64,000 nucleotides of DNA from Hymenobacter plasmatis (GCF_020711255.1 NZ_JAJFAW010000013.1:1-64000); one strand, 5' to 3'. Counted from the stretch's first letter, positions 50,492 through 59,392 are shown. Program-made: numbers and translations. The notes: a model not told the origin generated them from the letters alone.

Positions 50492-51919
50492 ATGACAATC
50501 AATACCCTCCGCTTATCCCGCCTTTTTGGTACTCTCCTTATTTGTTTAACCCTGGCGGCCTCGGCGCAGGCCGGCACCCGGCAGAGTGCGGCCGTAGCGG
50601 CCGTGCCGGCTGAAGTCCCGGCCCTCGACGGCTTATGGAAGGGCCAGCTCAAAGTGCCGGGCGGGCAGCTGGAAGTCATCTTCCGTTTTGTGAAGCTCAG
50701 CGGGGGCGAATATTTCTGCTCGCTCGACGTGCCGCTGCAGAAAGTAAGCCGCATGGCCGTGAAAACGGAGGTGAAAAACGACACCGTGCGCCTGTTTGCC
50801 GAAGAAGCCAACAGCCGCTTTGTGGGCCGCGTATCGGCAGATGGCAAGCAGATGACCGGCACCTGGCAGCAGCCCGGCTTTAAGGTGCCCATGGTGCTCG
50901 CCTTCAGCCCGCTGCCCGACATGACGGCCAAGAACGTGCGCCTCACCCCGCCGTACCGCGAGGAAGAAGCCACCTTCAGCAACCTCACCGTGAATGCGCG
51001 GCTGAGCGGCATGCTGACCATTCCGGCGGGCCCGGGGCCGTTTCCGGCCGTGGTGCTCCTCAGCGACGCCGGCCCCCAAGACCGCAACGGCACCGTGGGC
51101 GACTTTGGTCCCCTGGGCCTGCTGGCCGACTACCTCACCCGGCGCGGCGTGGCCGTGCTGCGCTTCGACGACCGCGGCGTGGGCAAGTCGGGCGGCACTC
51201 CGGCCGTAACCACCGCCGATTTGGTGAGCGATGCCCAGGCTGGCTTGAACTACCTGCGCACCCGTCCCGAAATTGACCTGGCCCACCTCGGCCTCGTGGG
51301 CCACGGCGAAGGCGGCAACGTGGCTTTGCTGGCCGCGTCGCAGCCGCTGCCGCCCGCTTTTGTGGTGGCCCTGGCCGCATATGGCCTGCCCGGCCGCGAC
51401 ATTGCGGTGCAGCAGCAGGCCACTACCCTGCGCACTCTCGGCAGCGAAAACGCGCAGATTGAAGCGGCCACCAAGCGCCAGCTGGCCATGCTCGAAATCA
51501 TTCGGCAGACCACCGACAACTCCCAGGCCCAGGCCATTGTGGCCAATATGCTGAAGCAGAACAACGCGGCCATCGACAACGCCGCCGCTCAGTCGAGCGC
51601 CGCTGAGTTGACTTCGCCCCGCTACCGCTACTTCCTGGCCTTCAATCCCCTCGAAAAGCTGGTGCTCGTGCATTGCCCGGTGCTGCTGCTCAACGGCACT
51701 TCCGACCTCACCATCAACGCCGACGCCAACCAGAAAGCCCTGCAAAAAGGCCTGGCACTGAACAAGAGCGTGACCGCCAAAAAACTGGTCGGCGTCAACC
51801 ACCTCTTTCAGCCCGAGCCCAGCAAATGGCCCGTGCTCAACGGCCAGCCCCAGCCCAACTTCTCGCCCGAAGCGCAGGAAACCATTCGTGAATGGATTGT
51901 GGCGCAGAGCAAGAAGTAA
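50492..51919 (+). CDS. Exported alpha/beta hydrolase-fold protein, nucleophile Ser replaced by Gly (copy 1)
   Basis: A 475-aa exported protein (signal LSRLFGTLLICLTLAASAQA). An N-terminal beta-rich domain (about 45-150; LKVPGGQLEVIFRFVKLSGG) precedes an alpha/beta-hydrolase fold. The core motifs are PAVVLLSDAGPQDRNGT and VLRFDDRGVGKSGG. The nucleophile elbow reads GLVGHGEGGNVAL (Gly at about 272, codon GGC at 51305-51307), where GHSxGG is the rule. The later Asp (LLNGTSDLTINAD) and His (LVGVNHLFQPEP) are kept. It may have lost hydrolase activity or use another residue. A paralog is at 54263. A convergent regulatory-domain gene follows. Confidence 0.8.
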   Translation: MTINTLRLSRLFGTLLICLTLAASAQAGTRQSAAVAAVPAEVPALDGLWKGQLKVPGGQLEVIFRFVKLSGGEYFCSLDVPLQKVSRMAVKTEVKNDTVRLFAEEANSRFVGRVSADGKQMTGTWQQPGFKVPMVLAFSPLPDMTAKNVRLTPPYREEEATFSNLTVNARLSGMLTIPAGPGPFPAVVLLSDAGPQDRNGTVGDFGPLGLLADYLTRRGVAVLRFDDRGVGKSGGTPAVTTADLVSDAQAGLNYLRTRPEIDLAHLGLVGHGEGGNVALLAASQPLPPAFVVALAAYGLPGRDIAVQQQATTLRTLGSENAQIEAATKRQLAMLEIIRQTTDNSQAQAIVANMLKQNNAAIDNAAAQSSAAELTSPRYRYFLAFNPLEKLVLVHCPVLLLNGTSDLTINADANQKALQKGLALNKSVTAKKLVGVNHLFQPEPSKWPVLNGQPQPNFSPEAQETIREWIVAQSKK

Positions 51920-52029
51920 ATAGCTCAAGGCAACCGCCGCTGCCACGCGGCGGGCCTTGATTTGTATTAGCTCACGGAGAGCACGGTTTACCACCACGAG
52001 GTAAGGCTTTCCAACGCTCATGGCTCCAA

Positions 52030-52071
52030 CAACAGAAAAGGCCCTGCTTGCGAGCAGGGCCTTTTCTGTTG
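52030..52071. terminator. Shared convergent terminator, copy 1
   Basis: Exact 19-bp arms (starting CAACAGAAAAGGCCC at 52030) with the loop TGCG. It lies between the stops at 51919 (plus) and 52136 (minus), and both sides have A/T tracts. A similar hairpin lies in the paralogous module at 55744-55775. Confidence 0.85.
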
Positions 52072-52135
52072 CTATCGTAATCTTATAAAAGGTGCAGGCC
52101 GGGTGTGAGCAGCGGTTGGCCCACCCGGCGCCGGC

Positions 52136-53035
52136 TTATTTAATCATGTCGACCTCGGCCTTAATCATGGCGTTGTAGCGGCGGCCCTGGCCGTTGGCCA
52201 ACGTGAGCAGGTTCCAGCCCTTGCCGATGGTGTAGCTCCAGGTGCGGCTTTCCTTGAACTCAAAGGTGGGACGCATAATCTGGCCGTAGGGCGTGTAGTT
52301 GTCCATGAAGTTGGTGGTGTAGAACTTGTCGCCGCCCACAATCCACTCCATGGCCACAAAGAAGCCCTCTTCCGGCGCCGGGATGTTGTAGGTGCTCAGG
52401 TCGATGGTGTACCACTCGCCGCCGCGCGACGCCGAGACCACCACGTTTTCGGTGAGCAGGTCGGTGTTGGGGGCGTTGTAGTTACCGTCGGCTTTGTAGA
52501 TGCGGACGCGGAAAGGCTCGCGGGGGAAGCCGTTTTCGCCGATGTAGAACGACACTGTGCGCACGTTGCCCAGCTTCTTCTGTTTATCGTTTTTCACGAA
52601 AAAAGCATATTGGCTGCCGGGCAGGCCCTGAATCATGCCTTCGCCGGGGTTATTCGAGTTAGAGCCCAGCTCCAGGTTCTTGACCTTGCCGCCTTTTACC
52701 ACCACATTGCCCAGCTCAATTACGCGCTTTTTCAGCTCAATAATGAGGTCTTCGGTGCTGCCCCGCTTGATGAGAACGGCGCTGCGCTCGTAGCCCAACG
52801 TCATCACAATCAGGGAGTCTTGGGCGCTTTTCTCGAGTCCGGCTAATTGGAAATAGCCATATTCGTTGGTCAGAGCACCCGTGCCTTCTTCGCGCAAGCC
52901 GATGGAGGCGAACGGCACCGGGTCTTTCGTCTTAGCGTCTACAACACGGCCCGTAATGCGGTTTTCCTGCGCCCAGCTCAATGCCGGCAGTAGCAACAAA
53001 ACCCATAATGCAAGAAAAGGTAAGTGTTTCTTCAT
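52136..53035 (-). CDS. Exported carboxypeptidase-regulatory-domain protein (copy 1)
   Basis: A 299-aa exported protein. Signal KKHLPFLALWVLLLLPALSW; then a carboxypeptidase-regulatory domain (ITGRVVDAKTKDPVPFASIG to VTLGYERSAVLIKRG). The C-terminal part has strands such as GSQYAFFVKNDKQKKLGNVR, then VSFYIGENGFPREPFRVRIY, resembling a large beta-sandwich. It aligns end to end and without gaps to the 299-aa paralog at 55812, and the C-terminal halves are almost identical. The start ATG at 53035 is 26-27 bp after a TAAATTTG -7 element. Its function is unknown. It converges on the hydrolase gene upstream in coordinates. Confidence 0.8.
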   Translation of the reverse strand: MKKHLPFLALWVLLLLPALSWAQENRITGRVVDAKTKDPVPFASIGLREEGTGALTNEYGYFQLAGLEKSAQDSLIVMTLGYERSAVLIKRGSTEDLIIELKKRVIELGNVVVKGGKVKNLELGSNSNNPGEGMIQGLPGSQYAFFVKNDKQKKLGNVRTVSFYIGENGFPREPFRVRIYKADGNYNAPNTDLLTENVVVSASRGGEWYTIDLSTYNIPAPEEGFFVAMEWIVGGDKFYTTNFMDNYTPYGQIMRPTFEFKESRTWSYTIGKGWNLLTLANGQGRRYNAMIKAEVDMIK

Positions 53036-53068
53036 TGCCAAAAATAATAATAATGGATGGTAGACTGG

Positions 53069-53076
53069 CAAATTTA
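53069..53076 (-). promoter_or_regulatory. Bacteroidota-type -7 element for regulatory-domain gene, copy 1
   Basis: Reading the minus strand, TAAATTTG matches TAnnTTTG exactly, with the expected 5'-UTR length of about 27 nt to the ATG at 53035. The -33 TTG is not evident. Confidence 0.5.
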
Positions 53077-53312
53077 CAAATTCTACTCCATTATATCGCC
53101 ATCCATCTTCAGTGAGGGCAGTAAATGGTCTGCTGAATGCAAATTAAAATTTGCCGTAAACCGACAGGGGTGCGTTTTTATTGCTATACGAATAGATTTT
53201 AAGCTTTTCGCTCAGGAACCCCGCCAGGGCACTTGCGCACCCAAAAAAACAACATACTTGCATATAATGCGTAACGGAGCAGGAAATACTTCTTTAATCC
53301 AACTCCCTTTCC

Positions 53313-53933
53313 ATGACCAGACCCTTGCTTTCTCTCCTGGCTGCGGCCGCGTTGCTCACCGGCTGCGACAACCTAAATAAGCCCGAGACCAAAGACCAGC
53401 CCCAGGAAGCCACCGCCGATACGGCCGTAGTGTACCGCGACGGCAAAACCGCCGCCGATGCGGCCGCCGGCGCGGCCGACGCCGTGGACAATACCTGGGA
53501 CATGAGCAAAGCCAAACTGGCCGACGTCAAGTTCAAGGAAATCACGCAGCCCGGCGTCACGGTGCGCGGCGATGGCAGCTACAACGTGTACAGCGTGGAT
53601 GAAAAGGTACTGTTCGACACCGATAAGGCGGCCATCAAGCCCACCGCAGCCGCCACCCTCCAGCAGATTACCAGCTCCATTGGCCAGCGCTACGGCACGA
53701 GCCAGGTGCGCGTGATGGGCTTTGCGGATTCGCGCGGCGACAAAGACTACAACAAGGACCTGAGCGCCCAGCGGGCCGAAGCCGTGAAGAACTACCTGGT
53801 AGGCGACGGCAAAATCGACGCCGCCCGCGTGAGCGTGGAGCCGATGGGCGAATCGTCGCCCGCCGCTTCGAATGCCACGGCCGCTGGCCGGCAGGAAAAC
53901 CGCCGGGTAGAAATTGCGGTGCGCATCAAATAA
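53313..53933 (+). CDS. OmpA family lipoprotein
   Basis: A 206-aa lipoprotein (MTRPLLSLLAAAALLTGC, lipobox LLTGC) with an Asp/Lys-rich linker. The C-terminal OmpA domain (about 110-205) has VYSVDEKVLFDTDKAAIKPT and the peptidoglycan-contact motif MGFADSRGDKDYNKDLSAQR, with the family end NRRVEIAVRIK. It anchors the outer membrane to peptidoglycan. It sits between the two copies of the hydrolase / regulatory-domain module and has its own terminator at 53989-54024. The OmpA gene may be a later insertion or may be tied to the module. Confidence 0.88.
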   Translation: MTRPLLSLLAAAALLTGCDNLNKPETKDQPQEATADTAVVYRDGKTAADAAAGAADAVDNTWDMSKAKLADVKFKEITQPGVTVRGDGSYNVYSVDEKVLFDTDKAAIKPTAAATLQQITSSIGQRYGTSQVRVMGFADSRGDKDYNKDLSAQRAEAVKNYLVGDGKIDAARVSVEPMGESSPAASNATAAGRQENRRVEIAVRIK

Positions 53934-54262
53934 GCTTAGCTGCAAGAAAACTGAGCTGCTACCTAATCGCCGCAGTTCGAAGCTTGGAAAAGAAGCCCAT
54001 GCGTTTGGTCGCGTGGGCTTCTTTTTTGCCCGTTAGTGGCGGCTGTATTGGTTGGCTAATAAATCAGGAAGGAGCGTGCAAATTGAGCTGGAAAACTTCA
54101 GCCCAGGAAAGTGAATTGGCGTCAGCGCATCACGGTGATTTGCTGGCGTTTTGAACAGTAGTTTGGGTAGGGTTTAAGCTTGGGTAAGTTGTGGCTCAAT
54201 CACCTGAATACGAACTACTGCTTATCTTTAGGGTGCCATACGTGCATGTTAAAATAGATAAG
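53934..54262. other. Terminator and promoter region before hydrolase copy 2
   Basis: 329 bp. It holds the OmpA terminator and, near the second hydrolase gene, a TATCTTTA (-7-like, 7 of 8 to TAnnTTTG) at 54223-54230. The in-frame TTG/GTG region at 54191 lies upstream of this element and is not used as a start. Confidence 0.5.
53989..54024 (+). terminator. Terminator after the OmpA gene
   Basis: Arms AAAGAAGCCCATGCG and CGCGTGGGCTTCTTT (one G-T pair) with the loop TTTGGT, then TTT. It starts 56 bp after the stop at 53933. Confidence 0.8.
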
Positions 54263-55681
54263 ATGAAAAGGGGTTTTATTGGGACTTTCATGCTGCTGCT
54301 GTGCCTGTTGGGTGCAGCCAGCGGCTCGGCTAATGCCGTGGCACCGGCAGAAAAAGTTTTGCCACTGGGCGGCTTATGGAGGGGGAAGTTGCCGGTGTCG
54401 GCCGGTGGGAATGACATGACGATTAGCGTAGTGCCGCTGGCCGGCGGGAAGTACTTCGCCGCCTTCGACGTGCCTGCTCAAAAGGTGAGCCGAATGACCA
54501 CGGAAATCACCGTGCGCGGCGACTCGGTACTGCTGCGCATGCCTAAAGCCGGCAGCAGCTACGCGGCCCGCCTCGATACGGTCCGGCACGAGCTCAACGG
54601 AGTATGGTCCCAAGGCGGAGTGAAAGCGCCGGTGCTGCTGCGGTACTCGCCCATGCCCACCATCGGCGGGAGCGGCACCCGCCTGCCGCCGCCCTACCGC
54701 GAAGAGGAAGTGGTGTTCAATAACCCTATGGCGCGGCTCAACTTCAGCGGCACGCTGACGGTGCCGGCTGGCCCAGGCCCGTTTCCGGCCGTGGTGCTGG
54801 TGAGCGACTTAGGGCCGCAGGACCGCGACGGTACGGTGGGCGGATACCACTTTCTGGGTGCCCTGGCCGACTACCTGACCCGCCGCGGCGTGGTCGTGCT
54901 GCGGTACGACGACCGCGGCGTGGGCCAATCGGGCGGTAGCACGGCCACGGCCACCACCGAAATGCTGGTGACGGATGTGCAGGCGGCGGTAAACTACCTG
55001 CGCTCCCGATTGGAAGTCAACATCAATCGCATCGGCGTGGTGGGCCACGGCGAAGGGGCCAACGTGGCCTTGCTGGCGGCGGGCCAGCCGCTGCCCCCAG
55101 CGTTTGTGGTGGCGCTGGCAGGCTACGGCCTGCCCGGCGAAGAAACCCTGCTGCAGCAGCAAGTGGCCCAGCAGCGCGCCAAGAAGGTGGACCCCGCCAA
55201 GGTGCAGGCCGCCTACGAGCGCCAGCGTACCATGTACGACATCATCCGGCAAACCAATCAGCAGCAGGCTCAAGCCATTGTAAGCAATATGCTGCGGCAA
55301 GACCAGCCGGGCCTCGACCCCCAGGCTGCCCAGGCCGCGGCCACCAAAATGCTCACGCCCTGGCAGCGCTACTTCCTGTCTTTCGACCCCGTAGCGGAAC
55401 TCGACCAGGTGCGCTGCCCCGTGCTGCTGCTCAGCGGCACCGATGACCTGGAAGCCCCCGCCGACCTGCACCTAGAAGCCCTGGAAAAGGAGCTAAAAAG
55501 CATCGGCCGCAATACCACATCCAAGCGCCTGCCGGGCGTAAACCACCTGTTTCAGCCCCCCAAAACGGAGTGGACGCTGATGAACGGCGAGATGAGGCCC
55601 GTGTTCTCGCCCATAGCCCAGGAAACTATGCGCGCCTGGATTGCCGGCCTTAGCCAGCCTGCTAAGAAGAAGCCGTTTTAA
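54263..55681 (+). CDS. Exported alpha/beta hydrolase-fold protein, nucleophile Ser replaced by Gly (copy 2)
   Basis: A 472-aa exported protein (signal MKRGFIGTFMLLLCLLGAAS). It has the same two-part layout as copy 1: beta-rich N-domain (SAGGNDMTISVVPLAGGKYF), hydrolase core (VLRYDDRGVGQSGG). The elbow is GVVGHGEGANVALLAAGQPL (Gly at 263, codon GGC at 55049-55051) instead of GHSxGG. The catalytic Asp (LLSGTDDLEAPAD) and His (LPGVNHLFQPPK) are kept. Shared replacement with copy 1 means the change is ancestral to the duplication. Start ATG 54263 is downstream of a -7-like element. Confidence 0.8.
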   Translation: MKRGFIGTFMLLLCLLGAASGSANAVAPAEKVLPLGGLWRGKLPVSAGGNDMTISVVPLAGGKYFAAFDVPAQKVSRMTTEITVRGDSVLLRMPKAGSSYAARLDTVRHELNGVWSQGGVKAPVLLRYSPMPTIGGSGTRLPPPYREEEVVFNNPMARLNFSGTLTVPAGPGPFPAVVLVSDLGPQDRDGTVGGYHFLGALADYLTRRGVVVLRYDDRGVGQSGGSTATATTEMLVTDVQAAVNYLRSRLEVNINRIGVVGHGEGANVALLAAGQPLPPAFVVALAGYGLPGEETLLQQQVAQQRAKKVDPAKVQAAYERQRTMYDIIRQTNQQQAQAIVSNMLRQDQPGLDPQAAQAAATKMLTPWQRYFLSFDPVAELDQVRCPVLLLSGTDDLEAPADLHLEALEKELKSIGRNTTSKRLPGVNHLFQPPKTEWTLMNGEMRPVFSPIAQETMRAWIAGLSQPAKKKPF

Positions 55682-55743
55682 AGCGTTAACGAATTAGGCA
55701 TTATGCAGCTGTAGTTGAGCTGAAACTGATGTTGCTGCCAGCA

Positions 55744-55775
55744 AAAAAAGCCCCGCTCGAGAGCGGGGCTTTTTT
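55744..55775. terminator. Shared convergent terminator, copy 2
   Basis: Arms AAAAAAGCCCCGCTC at 55744-55758 and GAGCGGGGCTTTTTT at 55761-55775, loop GA. It serves the plus gene (stop 55681) and the minus gene (stop 55812), like the copy-1 terminator. Confidence 0.85.
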
Positions 55776-55811
55776 GCTAGGTGATAAGGTATGGCTTATT
55801 TGTAAAGCTCC

Positions 55812-56711
55812 TTACTTAATCATGTCGACTTCGGCCTTAATCATGGCGTTGTAGCGCAGGCCCTGGCCGTTGGCGGCGGTGATGAGGCTCCAGCCCTTGC
55901 CCATGGAGTAGTTCCAGGTGCGGCTTTCCTTAAACTCGAAAGTGGGGCGCATAATCTGGCCGTAGGGCGTGTAGTCGTCCATGAAGTTGGTGGCGAAGAA
56001 CTTATCACCACTTACCACCCACTCCATGGCCACGAAGAAGCCTTCTTCCGGCGCCATGATGTTATAGGGTGTGAGGTCTACGGTGTACCACTGGCCACCC
56101 TGGGGCGCCGAGACCACCACGTTTTCGGTGAGCAGGTCGGTGTTGGGGGCGTTGTAGTTGCCGTCGGCTTTGTAGAGACGCACACGGAAAGGCTCGCGGG
56201 GAAAACCGTTTTCGCCGATGTAGAACGACACGGTGCGCACGTTGCCCAGGCGCTTCTTTTTGTCGTTCTTCACAAAGAAGGCGTACTGGCTGCCGGGCAG
56301 GCCCTGAATCATGCCTTCGCCGGGGTTGTCGGTGCGGGCGCCGAGCCCCAGGTTCTTGATTTTGCCGGCCTTCACCACCACGTTGCCGAGTGCAACGGCG
56401 CGCTTGGGAACTTCAATAGTGAGGTTGGGCACGCTCACGCCCCGCTTTACCAGCACTGCACGGCGGCCGTAGCCCAAGGCAATCACGACGAGGGAGTCGT
56501 CGGCGTTTTTGCTGGGCGCGGGCACAATAAACTGGCCGTGCTCATTGCTAAGCGCACCAATTTGCTCGTTCTTCAGTCCGATGGAGGTGAAGGGCAGCGG
56601 CTCCTTGGTGTCTTTGTCAACAATTACGCCTTTGATTTGGGCCTGCTGTGCCCAACCGGAAGTTGCAGCGCTGACTATAAATAATGCTACGAGAAGTAGG
56701 CGTGTAAGCAT
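55812..56711 (-). CDS. Exported carboxypeptidase-regulatory-domain protein (copy 2)
   Basis: A 299-aa exported protein (signal LTRLLLVALFIVSAATSGWA). N-terminal carboxypeptidase-regulatory domain: IKGVIVDKDTKEPLPFTSIG to VALGYGRRAVLVKRG. From residue about 130 on (GEGMIQGLPGSQYAFFVKND) it is nearly identical to copy 1 (52136-53035), while the N-terminal half is more diverged. The start at 56711 is 21-28 bp after an exact -7 element at 56732-56739. Function unknown. It converges on the hydrolase copy 2 gene. Confidence 0.8.
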   Translation of the reverse strand: MLTRLLLVALFIVSAATSGWAQQAQIKGVIVDKDTKEPLPFTSIGLKNEQIGALSNEHGQFIVPAPSKNADDSLVVIALGYGRRAVLVKRGVSVPNLTIEVPKRAVALGNVVVKAGKIKNLGLGARTDNPGEGMIQGLPGSQYAFFVKNDKKKRLGNVRTVSFYIGENGFPREPFRVRLYKADGNYNAPNTDLLTENVVVSAPQGGQWYTVDLTPYNIMAPEEGFFVAMEWVVSGDKFFATNFMDDYTPYGQIMRPTFEFKESRTWNYSMGKGWSLITAANGQGLRYNAMIKAEVDMIK

Positions 56712-56731
56712 AGGATGAGAGGTAGAAAGAA

Positions 56732-56739
56732 CAAAATTA
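56732..56739 (-). promoter_or_regulatory. Bacteroidota-type -7 element for regulatory-domain gene, copy 2
   Basis: Minus-strand TAATTTTG matches TAnnTTTG exactly. The start codon is 21 bp downstream, so the 5' UTR is short. No clear -33 element is seen. Confidence 0.5.
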
Positions 56740-56885
56740 CAAATATTAGCGCTGAAAGTTATTGTAAAATATTAGTACATGCAACCTGTATAGCAGCGGG
56801 CGACTGCCAAAGCCACATTCGAGCCCACAGACGTGCTTATCGGAAGCCCGAAAAACTATAAGCGTTCGGAAAGCGTTTGGTGGCG

Positions 56886-56893
56886 TACCTTTG
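56886..56893 (+). promoter_or_regulatory. Bacteroidota-type -7 element for feoAB
   Basis: TACCTTTG matches TAnnTTTG exactly. TTC at 56865-56867 is at about the right distance for a weak -33 element. Transcription would start near 56900, 35 bp before the GTG at 56935. I see no palindrome that I would call a Fur box. Confidence 0.55.
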
Positions 56894-56934
56894 TTTGTAC
56901 TCTTTCTAAATAAGCTTTTCGCCCTTCTTCGCCC

Positions 56935-57213
56935 GTGGCCTTATTCCGTCGTTCCGCCCCTCTCGTCGCTGCCAGTGCCGCCACCCGCCGCACCGCCAAA
57001 GACTTGCGCCTGGGCGAAACCGGCACCATTTGCTGCCTCGAAGACCCCGAAATGGCACTCAAGCTATTGGAAATGGGGTGCGTACCCGGCGTGCAAGTGC
57101 GCCTAAGCGGCCGCGCCCCCCTGGGCGACCCGCTGATGCTGGTGCTGGGCGACCAGGAATACACCCTCTCGGTGCGCGCCAGCGAAGCCGCCACCATTTT
57201 GCTGAAAGAATAG
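56935..57213 (+). CDS. feoA: Ferrous iron transport protein A
   Basis: A 92-aa SH3-like protein. Key family features: LRLGETGTICCLEDPEMALK, MGCVPGVQVRLSGRAPLGDP and the end YTLSVRASEAATILLKE. FeoA supports FeoB in ferrous iron uptake. The start is GTG at 56935; the frame continues upstream without an ATG. The gene ends 10 bp before feoB, so they form one operon preceded by a -7 element at 56886-56893. Confidence 0.92.
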   Translation: MALFRRSAPLVAASAATRRTAKDLRLGETGTICCLEDPEMALKLLEMGCVPGVQVRLSGRAPLGDPLMLVLGDQEYTLSVRASEAATILLKE

Positions 57214-57223
57214 GGCGCAGCGT

Positions 57224-59392
57224 ATGGCGGCGATAGTGAGTGATACGGCAACGGCAGCGCCCGTTGCAGCGCCAACCGGCCCAGCGGCCGGGGCCCGGCC
57301 CCTGCGCATTGCCCTCATTGGCAACCCCAACAGCGGCAAGACTTCCTTATTCAATCAGCTCACCGGGCTCAATCAAAAGGTAGGCAACTTCCCCGGCGTG
57401 ACCGTGGACCGCAAGTCGGGTTTCGCGCAGCTCACGCCGCTGCAGCGGGCCGAAATCGTCGACTTGCCGGGCACGTACTCGCTCTACCCCAAGAGCTTGG
57501 ACGAGAAGGTAATTACGGACCTGCTATATGACCGGGCCGCCGCCAACTACCCCGACTTTGTGGTGGTGACCGTGGATGCCAACAACCTGCGCCGTAGCCT
57601 GCTGCTGTTCACCCAACTGGGCGACTTGGGCCTGCCGGCCGTGCTGGCCCTCAACATGATGGATGTGGCCGAGCGCCACGGCGTAAAAATCGACCTGCCG
57701 GCGCTGGAGCGGGAGCTGGGCGTGCCCATCATCCCCATGAATGCGCGCAAGGGCATCGGCGTGGCCGCCCTCAAAATTGTGATGGCCCAGCGCCTGGACG
57801 CGCCTCCCGTGCGCTTCTGGGAGCCCGACGAGAAGCTGCTGCCGCTGGTGCGGCAAATCCGCTACTACTTCGACCTGCACAACGACTACCTGGCGCTGCA
57901 CTACGCCCAGCAGTACCGCCATATCAGCTTCCTGAGTGCTGATGATAAGGCTCATATTCAGGAGCTGACGCACAAATACGGCTTCGATGCCACGGCCCAG
58001 CAGGCTGCCGAGACCATTGCGCGCTACGCCCGCATCAATGAAATCCTGCTCGAAACCGTGACGGTGACGCGCACGGAAACCCGCGAGCCGGTGAGCAACC
58101 GCATCGACAAGGTGCTCACGCACCGGGTGGGCGGCTACCTGATTTTTCTGGGCATCCTGTTTACGCTGTTTCAAGCAATTTTTGCCTGGGCGCAGTACCC
58201 TATGGACTGGATAGACCAGGGGATTTCGGCCTTGAGTGCCACCATTCAGGCCAACTTCCACGGGCCGCTCATCCGCTTGCTCACCGAGGGTGTGCTGGCC
58301 GGCCTGGGCGGCGTGCTGATATTCATTCCGCAGATTGCCTTGCTGTTCGGCTTCCTGGCGGTGCTGGAGGAAACGGGCTACATGGCCCGCGTGACGTTCT
58401 TGATGGACAAGCTGATGCGGCCCTTTGGCCTCAGCGGCAAAAGCGTGGTGCCGCTCATCTCCGGCCTGGCTTGCGCGGTGCCGGCCATCATGGGCGCCCG
58501 CACCATCGAGAGCTGGAAAGACCGGATGATAACCATCTTCGTGACGCCGCTCATGTCGTGCTCGGCGCGCATTCCGGTGTACACGGTGCTGGTGGCGCTG
58601 GTAGTGCCCGACCAGGCCGCGTGGGGCATATTCAACCTGCGCGGAGTGGCCCTGATGGGCCTCTACCTGCTGGGCTTGTTCTCCGCCCTGGGCTCGGCCT
58701 GGGTGCTGAAGAAGGTACTCAAGGCCCGGGAGCGGAGCTACTTCATCATGGAGTTTCCGGTGTACCAGTGGCCGCGCTGGAAGAACGTGGGCCTGACCAT
58801 CTACCAGAAAGTGCAGGCCTTTGTGCTGCAGGCGGGCAAGGTGATTGTGGCCATCTCGGTGCTGCTGTGGGTGCTGGCCAGCTACGGCCCCGGCCAAAAG
58901 CAAGCCACGGCCGAAGCCCAGGTGCGCCAGCAAGTCGCCACCCAAGGCTGGAATGAGGCCGAGTTGAGCCGCCAGATTGCGTCGGCGCGGCTTGAGAATT
59001 CGTATGCGGGTTCCTTTGGGCGGGCGCTGGAGCCGGCCATCCGGCCCTTGGGCTACGACTGGAAAATCGGGATTGCACTGCTCACTTCCTTCGCCGCGCG
59101 GGAAGTGTTTGTGGGTACCATCTCTACCATCTACAGCGTGGGCCAGGACGCCGACATGGGCACGCTGCAACAGAAGCTGCAGGCCGAGAAAGATGCTAAT
59201 GGGCAGCCGTTCTTCACACCGGCGCGGGCGTTTTCGCTGCTGGTGTTTTACGTGTTTGCTATGCAGTGCATGAGCACACTGGCCGTTACCTACCGCGAAA
59301 CCAAAAGCTGGAAGTGGCCCCTGGCTCAACTGCTCTACATGACGAGCCTGGCTTACGTGGCTGCTTTTGTAGTGTACCAAGTGCTGGCCTAA
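57224..59392 (+). CDS. feoB: Ferrous iron transporter FeoB
   Basis: A 722-aa inner-membrane iron transporter. The N-terminal G domain has G1 IALIGNPNSGKTSLFN (about 29-44), G3 IVDLPGTYSLYP (about 84) and G4 VLALNMMDVAERH. The membrane half has the two gate regions, with YMARVTFLMDKLMRPFGLSG and GLACAVPAIMGARTIESWKD, and TAFVVYQVLA at the end. An N-terminal 20-residue Ala/Thr-rich extension precedes the G domain. It imports Fe2+ under low oxygen. The NFeoB-associated helical insert follows the G domain (about 200-270). Confidence 0.95.
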   Translation: MAAIVSDTATAAPVAAPTGPAAGARPLRIALIGNPNSGKTSLFNQLTGLNQKVGNFPGVTVDRKSGFAQLTPLQRAEIVDLPGTYSLYPKSLDEKVITDLLYDRAAANYPDFVVVTVDANNLRRSLLLFTQLGDLGLPAVLALNMMDVAERHGVKIDLPALERELGVPIIPMNARKGIGVAALKIVMAQRLDAPPVRFWEPDEKLLPLVRQIRYYFDLHNDYLALHYAQQYRHISFLSADDKAHIQELTHKYGFDATAQQAAETIARYARINEILLETVTVTRTETREPVSNRIDKVLTHRVGGYLIFLGILFTLFQAIFAWAQYPMDWIDQGISALSATIQANFHGPLIRLLTEGVLAGLGGVLIFIPQIALLFGFLAVLEETGYMARVTFLMDKLMRPFGLSGKSVVPLISGLACAVPAIMGARTIESWKDRMITIFVTPLMSCSARIPVYTVLVALVVPDQAAWGIFNLRGVALMGLYLLGLFSALGSAWVLKKVLKARERSYFIMEFPVYQWPRWKNVGLTIYQKVQAFVLQAGKVIVAISVLLWVLASYGPGQKQATAEAQVRQQVATQGWNEAELSRQIASARLENSYAGSFGRALEPAIRPLGYDWKIGIALLTSFAAREVFVGTISTIYSVGQDADMGTLQQKLQAEKDANGQPFFTPARAFSLLVFYVFAMQCMSTLAVTYRETKSWKWPLAQLLYMTSLAYVAAFVVYQVLA

